Both the position numbers and the translations under genes were made by a program. From an uncultured Eubacteriales bacterium (GTDB taxonomy: Bacteria; Bacillota; Clostridia; Oscillospirales; Acutalibacteraceae), in assembly GCA_934541115.1 (NCBI GenBank), contig CAKTDF010000024.1:1-28354 (forward strand): DNA of 28,354 bases, in the 5' to 3' direction. Below are positions 16,346 through 26,300 of this stretch, piece after piece. The notes below the pieces were generated by a model, which had not been told where the DNA came from, searched no databases, and saw only the letters and a program-made list of their open reading frames with translations. The first letter of the stretch is position 1; every line of letters starts with the position of its first letter.

Positions 16346-16381
16346 AAAAACGGCAAGCTCTGATTGAAGCCTGCCGTTTTT
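16346..16381 (-). terminator. Terminator directly behind the tRNA-Val gene
   Basis: AAAAACGGCA (16346-16355) pairs with TGCCGTTTTT (16372-16381), extended inward by GC/GC. On the minus strand the T-run starts right after the stem. It begins at the CCA end of the tRNA, so processing must cut very close to the hairpin. Confidence 0.8.
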
Positions 16382-16457
16382 GGTGGGAACGGTGGGGATC
16401 GAACCCACGACCTCACGCATGTGAAACGTGCGCTCTAACCGGCTGAGCTACGCCCCC
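16381..16457 (-). tRNA. tRNA-Val (anticodon CAC)
   Basis: A 77-base cloverleaf can be folded by hand. The acceptor GGGGGCG pairs with CGTTCCC (with G-U pairs). The D arm is GCTC...GAGC. The anticodon stem CACGT/GCGTG closes the loop TTCACAT, giving anticodon CAC for the GTG codon. The T arm is GTGGG-TTCGATC-CCCAC, and the CCA end is encoded. It is a single-gene unit with its own promoter and terminator. Confidence 0.96.
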
Positions 16458-16466
16458 GTTAATATA

Positions 16467-16495
16467 ATAGTACCACTTTTTCCTTTTGTTTTCAA
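16467..16495 (-). promoter_or_regulatory. Promoter of the tRNA-Val gene
   Basis: On the minus strand TTGAAA and TACTAT are 17 bases apart. The -10 ends only nine bases from the mature tRNA 5' end, so the 5' leader would be extremely short. Confidence 0.6.
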
Positions 16496-16517
16496 GAAAA
16501 ACTCAATATTTTTTGCT

Positions 16518-17216
16518 TCATTTTTCGCCCTTTATCATTGCGGTATGATTATCACCTTTCAAAAAGCCGAGACATTCTACATATTTGAATCCGGCTGACC
16601 TTATGGCTTCAAGCTCATGCTCAAGTGTGAGCGGTGTATCAAAATGAACAAACTCCTCCGGCGGTATTCCGTCTCTTTTTCGTCTGCGCTCGCATTCAGC
16701 CGCAGTCAGCTTTTCAATTTTCTCACATACTGCGATGTAGTCGCATTCAATATACACTCCGCCCGGCTTCAATGCAGAGTAAATTTTTTTGAAGATCTCA
16801 CGTTTCTTTTCCGCCTTAAAGTGATGAAGAGTCTGAAATGTTATCGCGGCGTCAAAGCTTTCGCGCTTCGGCTCATATAAAAAGTAATCAGCAAGAACAA
16901 GGTGCAAATTTTTGTCTGGGTGCTTTTTTCTCAGCAGATCGAGCATTTTTTCCGAAAGGTCAACGCCGGTAACCTCGACAGACGGAAAACGCCTAAAAAT
17001 TCTGTCAAGCTCAAGTCCCGTTCCGCAACCAAGGTCAAGAAGCGTTGAAGTATCTTTCGGCAGCAGCTCACTAAGCCACTCATAATGTCTTTTCCACTGA
17101 CTCATGTGCACTTCATAAGTGTCCGCTCTTTCAGAAAAGAATCCGTCCATACTTTCAAGTGAAATATCACGGGTTTCTTCAAGCCAGTTTTTAAGCTCGA
17201 TATAATCGTTGTCCAT
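16518..17216 (-). CDS. Class I SAM-dependent methyltransferase
   Basis: This 232-residue protein has the Rossmann methyltransferase motifs: motif I LLDLGCGTG (about 59-67), motif II VTGVDLSEKMLDLL with the acidic residue that binds the ribose, FDAAITFQTLHHF (121-133), and LKPGGVYIE (149-157). The HHF and KPGG pattern fits the Methyltransf_12/25 group acting on small molecules; the substrate is unknown. AAGGAG lies seven bases upstream of ATG 17216. The start follows the terminator hairpin of the giant gene directly, so transcription is either read-through from that gene or from a promoter I could not identify. Confidence 0.9.
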   Translation of the reverse strand: MDNDYIELKNWLEETRDISLESMDGFFSERADTYEVHMSQWKRHYEWLSELLPKDTSTLLDLGCGTGLELDRIFRRFPSVEVTGVDLSEKMLDLLRKKHPDKNLHLVLADYFLYEPKRESFDAAITFQTLHHFKAEKKREIFKKIYSALKPGGVYIECDYIAVCEKIEKLTAAECERRRKRDGIPPEEFVHFDTPLTLEHELEAIRSAGFKYVECLGFLKGDNHTAMIKGEK

Positions 17217-17236
17217 CGTGTTCTCCTTAAAATTCA

Positions 17237-17270
17237 AACTGCGGTGCGATCGTTTGACCGCACCGCAGTT
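17237..17270 (-). terminator. Hairpin terminator after the giant repeat gene
   Basis: AACTGCGGTGCG (17237-17248) pairs with CGCACCGCAGTT (17259-17270), a perfect 12-bp stem. On the minus strand a broken T-run (TTTGAATTTT) follows, so termination may be partial and allow some read-through into the methyltransferase gene. Confidence 0.7.
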
Positions 17271-17329
17271 GTTATAAGCTTTTATACAAGCCGTGCATTT
17301 GCAGCATTACACCGCAGGAAAAATGCCAC

Positions 17330-20300
17330 TTACCAGTGCTTTGCGCCGCAGGTGCAATACTGGTTGACCTTGAAGAGCTTCCAAATTATTCTTACAAATC
17401 TGTATACCAAAGCTCTGAAGCCGGTACCGTGGCAGAAACAGGTATCTGTGCCGGTCTTGTCGGTCATTACCTTGCCGCAAGTATCGCACTTTCCGTCACC
17501 GCCGAGATCCATGTGGCTGGTCATCGGAATCTCCTTCTGTGCAACAAAGACCTTTCCGCAGACGGAGCAGTGTGAGCCGGCGGTGAGACCGGTCTTAACG
17601 CAGGTTGCGGGAACCTCAGGATCGGCAACACGAGTGTGCTTGGTCATTGCAACTGTTTCTGTTTCAACGCCGTTGCAGCGGTCGCAAATTCTCTGCTTGG
17701 TTCCGTTTTCAACGCAAGTCGGTTCCTTGACAACGGTCCAGTCGCCGTAGTGGTGACCGAGTCTGCCGAGAACAACGGTTTCAACATGACCTTCATCTGT
17801 TCCCTTGCAGCCGTCATTTATGCAGGTACGTTCCTTGATTCCGGTGTTTTCGCAGGTCGGCTCAACTTTGACTACCCATTCACCGTAGGTATGAGCAAGC
17901 TTCGGAATTTCAACATAGTTGCTCTTATCCTGCTCAAAGCTGCCGCAGTTGATGCAGTAGTGAGCCTTTGAACCGGTTGAATGGCAGGTCGGCTCAATGA
18001 GAACCCTGTAATCGTTTGAATACTTGTGACCGAGTTTCGGTGTGTAATCCTTGATGATCGAATGGTTGTGGCAAACGGTGCAGGTATAGGTTGTGTAACC
18101 GTCTGTTGTGCAGGTCGGCGGCGTTACAACGCCCTCTTCGGGATATACATGCTCGCCGATGCCGGTCGAGATTGTTTCGGTCTCGCCACATACAGTACAT
18201 TCTCTCTGTCTCTGACCCTCAACGGCGCAGGTGCCGCCTGAAATAACTTTCCAGTCGCTCCACTTGTGACCGAGAGCCGGAGTATACTCAATGTCCTTGA
18301 TCAGCTTTCCGCAGACGGAGCACTTGGTTGTGACTGAACCCTTTGTGGTACAGGTTGCGTCAATCTTTACAACAACTTCCGTGTGCGCAGTCTTTTCAAT
18401 TACAGTCTCGCGGATGATCTTTCCGCAATCCTTACAAGTGATGCGTGTGTAGCCCTCGCTTGTGCAGGTTGCGTCCTTTGTGACTGATTCCGTGTGCTTA
18501 TGGTTCAGTTTTTCGCCTGTCTTGACGAACTTCTGAGCGTCGCAATGCTTACAGTTATAAACCTCGTAGCCGTCGGTGGTGCAGGTTGCGTCAACCTTGA
18601 TTGACGGAGTGCTCTCAAAATCATGAGCGCTCGTATCCATTTCAAGCTCGGTAACCTTCTCGTGTTCGCAGACTTCGCAGCGTTCTGTAACCTTGCCCTT
18701 TGAGCCGCAGGTTGCTCTTTCAACCTTGACAACGATGTACTTATGAGCAGCCGGAATAACAACGGTATCTCCGATCTGCGTTCCGCATACTGAGCACTTG
18801 ACAACAATTGAACCGTTGACAAGTGAGCCGTCCTCTTTGCAAACAGGATCTTTCTTAACAATGCTGTCTGCCGTTGCGCTGTGTTCTGCAAACGGGAGCT
18901 TTTCGGTATGGTTCTTTGCACAGTTTTTATGTGTGCGGCAGGTGTACTCAATTGTTCCATGCTCCTTGCAGGTTGACTGTTTTGTAATTTTGCCTTCAAA
19001 CGCGTGAACTGTTGTTCCATCGTCTTCAGTGACAAACTTTTCGGCGATAATTTTGCTGTCGCAGCGAGAGCACCTGACAACGCCGTTGCCCTCATTAACT
19101 GAGTAGTCGTGACCGAGAGGATCAATTGCCTTGATCGTAGCCTTATCAACTGCATCGCATTCAGTGCACTTGTTGTAAGTATAGCCGGCATTCTCGCAGG
19201 TCGGGTCAAGCTTTACGGTTTTCTTGTAATTATGCTTGCCTGTTGCGGGAACTTCATAATCGTAACCGTCTTTGCCGCAAGCAGAGCACTTGAAGTACTT
19301 ATGGCCAACGGTTGAGCAGGTCGGGTCAACCGTGCGTGCGGTGTCTTCAACATAGTTGTGACCGTTCGCAGACTTTGTGACAACATTGTAGCTTGCTGTG
19401 CAGCCGTCAACCGAGCAGACATAAACATCATAACCACTGTAAATGCAGGTCGGCGGAACGCTGTGATCGAGCTTGTATTCATGCGGAATCTTATCAAGCG
19501 GAGTGACAAGAGTTGCCGTGCAGCCATCTGTTGTGCAGGTATAAGTTATGCTGCCGGTTGTCTGACATGTTGCAGGAACAATCTCTTTCTTTGTATCGTT
19601 AAAGGTGTGCGGGAGTTTTGCGAGCGTCTTATTATAAAGCTCTGCATTGCATACTTTACACTTGACAACAGCCGAGCCTTCTGCAAGGCAGGTTGCCTCA
19701 GCGATTTCAACGTCGCCTGTTTTGTGTCCGAGAGCGGGAATCTCTTCTGTGTAATTCTTCTCGCAGTTCTCGTGAACGGTGCAGGTATAAGTTCTTACTC
19801 CCTTTTCGGTGCAGGTCGGTTCCTTTGTAACCTCAGATGTGAAGTCATGACCGGAAGCCGGAATGATTGATTTGAGAGTTTCCTCACAGCCGTCACGTGA
19901 ACACTTATAGATTACATAGCCGCTTTCCTTGGCTGTTGCGTCCTTCTTTTCAACAAATATGCTGAAGTCATGACCGAGAGCGTCTTTGAGAACCACACTG
20001 GTTTCATCAAGCTTTCCGCAAACTGAGCACTTGTTGTAGCTGTAGCTGCTGCTCGTGCAGGTCGGTTCTGCATTGTCAGACTTGACTGTCTCCCATGTAT
20101 GCTTTCCTGTTGCTGCAATAGGTCTTGTTTCCATGATGGCGCCGCAGTCCTTACATTCAAGAACCTCATAGCCGTCACCGTGGCAGTTCGCTTGCTTAAC
20201 AACGGTACACTTGTCTTTTGCGGTATGCTGTACGGGATCTTTGATCTGCATCATGTATTTGTGATCGCAGCCCTGGTTTGCGCACTTATATGCCTTGTAA

Positions 20301-23300
20301 CCGGCCTCGGTGCAGGTTGCTTCCTTTGAATTTTCGGTATCCTCAACCATGTTGTGAGCGTTCGGATTTACGGGAAGAACCTGAGTCTGAGTTTCGCTGC
20401 AGCCGCTGTTGCTGCAGGCATAGGTTACCGAGCCTTCCTCTTTGCAGGTTGCCGGAACATATGTGCCCTGAAGATAGGTATTGAAGCTGTGACCTGTTGC
20501 AGAAATTGTTTCATTAACAAATACTTTACTGCAAAGGGCACATCTTGCAATATATGAGCCGGGGTTTGTGCAGGTTGCCGCAACGTAATCAACAACAACG
20601 TTGTGCTGGAGCGGAACGCCGACGGTCTTGACGTAGGTCTTATATTCGTTCGTTCCATTGCAAAGGTCGCAGCCTGTGCACTGATAGGTTTCGGTTGCAG
20701 CCTCTGTGCAGCTTGCGTCGGTTGTTGCAATCGGAGTATCGCCCCAGTGGTGGATGCTTGCCGGAATCGGTGCGGTTTCGGTTTCGTCGCAGTTGTTGCA
20801 CTTGCGTACCTGTTCACCGTTTTCGCCCGTTTCTTCGTTCGGCTCTTTGGTAACTTTCCATTTGCCAAAGCTGTGGCCGAGCGGAGACTTGGTGATTTCC
20901 GTCTTATCATACGGGCAGCCCACGGTTTCGCAGGTATATCTTGTCATTTCGGGAAGAGTGCAGGACTGTTCCTGCGTTACTTCACTCTTAATTTCATGGT
21001 TTCCTGTTGCAGGAAGATCATATTCATACGTAGCGGCGCAGTTCTTGCACTTGAAGACGTAGTGACCACGCTGATAGCAGTTAGGCTCAACGCTTGTCGA
21101 CTGCTTTTCATATACATGCTGAGCGGGAGCTTCAAGAATTTCTTTGAATTCCTCGCCGCAGTATTCGCACTTATAAAGCTGATATCCGCTTGAGGTGCAG
21201 GTTGCGGGGGTGGGATCGCCCGAAGGAAGATAGTTATGGTTCTTTTTGCCGATGTTCTTTGTGATGGTGTGTCCTGTCTGAGCGTCTGTGCAGCCATCTC
21301 TTGTGCAGGTGAAGGTTACGATTCCGTCCTGTTTGCACGTCTGTTCTGTTGTAATCACGCCTTCGTCATAGGTGTGACCTACTGCCGGAACAGAAACCGT
21401 CGTGTCAACATTAGCGCAATGCTTACAGGTAATTTTGAGCGTTCCGGCAGTTGTGCAGGTTGCCGGTGTTTCGGTCGTTACGACATATTCATGCTCACCG
21501 GATTCGGTAATGTTCAGTGAATCTGCTTTGATTACTCCGCAAACTGAGCACTTTGCATAAGTGACCTTTGAGCCGTTACACTCTTTCGGAAGTTCAACGG
21601 TAACTTCTTCCCAGGTGTGTGCTGACGGATTAATAACTTCAACACTCATAAGCTGACCGCAGGAGCAGTATTTTGAAACAGAACCGGCGGTTGTGCAGGT
21701 TGCGGGAACGGTTACGGTTTTGCTTTCGTCAACCGTATGTCCGTTTGCCTCATCAACCTTGACAAGCTTTTCTTCTCCGCAGTACTTACAATTATACTTC
21801 TCATACTTCGGTGAAGTGCAGGTTGCGTCAACATATTTGCCTGTTGCCTCATAAGCGTGAGGAACAACGGGGATTACTTCTGTCGGGTTTGTTGTTGCTC
21901 CGCAGACTGCACAGGTATAAACCTTTGAACCCGGAGTTGTGCAGGTCGGGTCGGTGATTGTTACCTTTTCGGCATGAGCTTTCTGCTCAAGTGTTTTTTC
22001 GTCAAGAACATAGTTGCAGGTTTCGCAGATTGCCTTGACGTATCCGGCTTCGGTGCAGGTTGCTTCTTTTACATCAACCTTTGCGGTGTGACCGGTTGCG
22101 GGGATCGTTTCGGTGTAGGTTGCCTTTTTGTCCGCCTTGCAGGCGCAGGTTCCGTCAGCGACGCAGGTATAGGTCTTTACGCCCTCTGTGGTGCAGGTCG
22201 CCGGAGTCGTAACAACGCCGTCGTCCCAATTGTGGTTACCTGTGGGTGCGGTGTACTCATACTCATAGAGCTTACATACCGAGCACTGTTTAACTTTGAT
22301 TCCGGGGTGGGTTTCGTCAGCTGTCTGAACAACTTTCAATTCGCCCCAGCTGTGGTCGGCAAGAGTGCTTGAATATTTTGTCTCTGTTTCGTCACAGCGT
22401 GAGCACTGCTTTGTAACGTAACCGACGGTGTTGCAGGTTGAAGCAACGTTTGCGATTTCTTTGCTGAAGTCGTGGCCGAGAGCCGGTGTTATGATTTCAA
22501 CATTGTTGTTTGTATCGTGACAAACCGAACACTCCATAACAACTTTTCCGCCAGAAACGCAGGTTGCTTCTTTGCTGTATTTAAGTACATAGCTGTGCTG
22601 AGCGAAATCGGTTTCAACGGTAATTGAAATGCCGCAATCTTTATGCGTGGTGCAAGTATAAGTTCTGCTGCCCTTTGCGGTGCAGGTCGCTTTTACTTCT
22701 TCATATTTCGTTGTGTCAAACGTATGGTCACCGGCAGGAATTTCGACGGTTTCGATTTCATCGCAGTTTTCACAGGTGCGTGTTGCACTTCCTGCTTTAT
22801 CGTTCGTCGGGTTAACGATTGTCCAATCAGTCCAAGCATGACCGTTAGCCTTTGCACCGGCATGAACAACATCCTTTGTCATATGGCATGTTGAACACTC
22901 AAAGGTTGTGTATTCACCGTGGGTGCAATCAGCCATATGGACTGTTCCTTTATTCCATGTATGCCCGAGCTTCGGAATTGCAATTTCAATTGTATCATCG
23001 CAGCGTGTACACTTAACGGTTTTAACGCCGTCTGTTTCGCAGGTGGCCGCAGTTATAACACTTTCTTCTCCACCGACATAGTTGTGACCGAGTGCGCCAA
23101 TTTTAACGGTTTCACCGATTGTTTTTTTGCAAAGTTCACAATAGCTGTATGCCGTACCCTCAACTGTGCAGGTTGCAGCGGTGACAATTGTTTTAATTTT
23201 GTGTGCGTTCGGGTTAACCGGAAGAGTTGCGGTAACAGACGAAGTACAGCTTGAATTATGCTGTTTGTTGCAAGCAATTTTGATTGTTCCTTCGGCAGAG

Positions 23301-26300
23301 CAAGTCGGCTGAGTTGTAACTTCAACATTAGTATAAGTATGACCCTCTGCAACTTCAACAGTTTGGCTGTGCTTTGTGTGGCAAATTGTGCATTCACAAG
23401 TGACTGTCAGTGTTGTTCCGCTTTGCGAGGTTGAGAAAGTCCAATTGTGAGCGGCGGTATCAGCCGTTCCGGTAAAACTTTTATATGTTTTTCCACAGCC
23501 GTATGCACAGGTATATTCATCGTATGCCGGAGTTGAGCAGGTTGCGTTATGATGAACGGGATTTTCAAACTTATGTGCATCTGGATTGACATCAAGCTCA
23601 ACCGTCTTTTTCTCTGTGCAATTTGCACACTTAAATGTAATATGACCCTTGGTCTGACAGGTTGAAGCTTCATATTCGGTTTGCTCGGTGAACGAGTGAC
23701 CGTTTGCCGGAATTTCGGTTGTTGCAAGAGTTTTTCCGCAATCGCCGCAGGTTGAAACGACCTTGCCCTTTGAAGTGCATGAAGCATTTGTCAAGGCGTT
23801 CGTAACAGACTTGTGAGCATTTTCATTTTTCGCAAGCGTAACAGTGAAAGTCTCGTTGCAGCTTGCATCGGCGCAGGAAAGAACAATCGAGCCGACTTCT
23901 TTGCAGGTTGCAGGAGTTTGAGACTTGATATTTTTGAAATCGTGAGCACTGTTTACTGTTTCTGAGAACGTTGCGCCGCAAGTACGGCAAGTTCCGGTTA
24001 CGGTTGTTTTTCCGTGAGAAACAGTAGAGTTAATGTTCCAATTGTGATTTTTGCTTGCGCCGCCATTGATCACATTATAACCGGCAACGCCGCAGTTTCT
24101 TGAACAGGTGTACGGAATATATCCGCTGCTTGCACAGGTTGCTTCAACCGGGGTTCCGGCAACAAAATTGTGACCGAGAGCTTCTGAAATTATTGTTGTT
24201 TTTTCATAATCGCAGCGTGAGCATTTTTCAACCTTTTTGCTGCCTACGGTGCAGGTTGCTGTGGTTGTGGTTGTGGTGAGGGCATGACCGAGAGCCGGGA
24301 TTACGGTAACATCCTTAACCTCGTTGCAGCGTGAGCAATGGGTTGACTGCTGTCCGGCACTGATGCAGGTTGCCGCATAATCAACCTGCGGTGCTTTCCA
24401 ATCGTGTCCGAGCTTTGCAATAGTTTCAGTCTTGGTGTGTCCACAGCCGGCAACCGTACACTGATATGCCTTTACGCCGTTCTGTGTGCAGGTTGCATGA
24501 GCAAGGATTTCACCTTCGTCATAGCTGTGTCCTTTTGCAGGAATTTCTTCAATTGTGTCTGTGCTGATTACATCACAAACCGAGCAGTGAATTGATTTTT
24601 GACCCTTTGTTGTGCAGGTAGGTTCAATATCAACTGTTTGCTCCTTGTTCCAACTATGACCCTTGGCAGAAATAATATCATACTTTTTGAGTCCGCAAAC
24701 CGAGCAGTATGAAACATCATATCCAACGCCTACGCATGAAGGAGCAACACACTCACTGGCTTTTTTAACATAGTTATGAGCAATCGGGTCGGTGAACGAA
24801 CCGATAAGCGTTTTTCCGCAAACTTCGCAGGTTGAGGTTGTGTAACCCTTTGAAGTACAGGTCGGTGCTGTGACCGTATCTTTCATCTTATGACCGATCG
24901 GGTCGGTTGTAATATAATCATTGTATCCGCAACGAGTACATTCTCTGATGCTTACACCGATAGTATCACATGAAACCGGAACAATGACCTCCGGCTCAAC
25001 TCCGTCGTAATCATGTCCGAGTGCCGGAATAGCCGTTTCATCTTTTGTTGCTGTGCAAAGAGTACAGTGGTGCGACTTTGAACCGGGCTGTGTGCAGGTT
25101 GCAGGGTTATCAATCGTCCATTCGGTTGACCAAACATGGTCTCCGTAGGTTCCGGAATAGGTTGTGTAGCTATATCCGCAAACCGTGCAGGTGTATTTTG
25201 TTCCGCCCTGCGCCACACAGTTTGAGTCAACATGCTGCTGCGTATAATTATGTGCGGTTTTATTGAATTTCGCAATTACTGTCAGGTTCTTTTCAACGGT
25301 TGAAAGGTTTGTCTCCTGAGCAGACCCAACCCATTCCTTGAAGGTATAGTGGTAGTTTTTATCATGGCTCATTGACGGGTTTGCAGGATACTGAATCGTG
25401 TCACCGAAAACATTCGGATAGCTGAACTTAATAATTGAATTATCTCTGCCGTCCATGAACACAACAGAATACTTCTGTCCTTCAAGAGCTTCAATGGCAT
25501 CCTTTATGCGCTGAGCATATCCGTCAACAACATCCTGCTGTGTTCGACCCTTTCCGGTAACGACCGCATCAAGAGCCGCCTGAAGGTTATCACGGCTGGA
25601 TTGCGTGTAAATAGCTTCGTAGTTGGGGTTACTCTTAATTCTTGCGGCTTCGTTTTGCTGCGCTGTAACACCTGAATAGTCAGCCTGAACAAAAGTTCCG
25701 TTATACTGTGCCTTATATCTTGCACCGGCAGTAGTCATTATCGGAAGCGAGGAGGCTTCATAAACATTTCCTGCGCTATTTTTCCATTTTCCGTTAAAAG
25801 TATAATGATAATCTCCCTCGTCATACTCTTCAACATTTGTCGGTGCAACAGGTCTTGAATTGAAATCAGTTGCAACATTTGCAATTAAATATTCCTGAAC
25901 AGCTGCCGGATATGTTGCCCTGTTTCCTTTAAATTCTGCATTATACTTAATTGGAGTCCAATGTGCATATGCTGTTGAATTTTTTGTAACCTTAGTGTCG
26001 GCAGAGTACTGTGTTCCGCCGGAAGCAGCAGACCAAATTCCGTTAAAGGTGTAGCCTTCTCTGATTCCGGTCGTTGGGAACTTTTCGGCTGTGAGACCGG
26101 CAACATTATTACTTGTCGCTGTCGAAGTATCGGCACTGACTTTCTGATTAAGATAGGCATAAGTATAATTTGTTCCGAGCGTTCCGCCGTTTCCGCTATA
26201 AGTAACCTTATAACGGGGATTATAGACTTTAAATGTATATGTACTGTCACTGTGCTGACTGGTATTTGAACTGTTGTCGTTCTTCCAATTAAGTTTAACC

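Noticed and set aside
17462..25252. Multihaem cytochrome reading of the Cys-rich repeat protein
   Set aside because: Only about four of some 60 CxxC motifs are followed directly by His (CTICH, CSTCH, CSVCH, CTVCH), so haem attachment is not the design of the repeat.
17462..25252. CRISPR array as an explanation for the regular DNA repeats
   Set aside because: The period of about 120 bp, the lack of identical direct repeats, and a single open frame through the whole array show protein repeats instead.
17636..25266. Many plus-strand open frames (60-196 codons) across the giant gene
   Set aside because: They repeat with the period of the giant gene's units, lack ribosome binding sites, and mirror the codon pattern of the minus-strand gene, so they are shadows.
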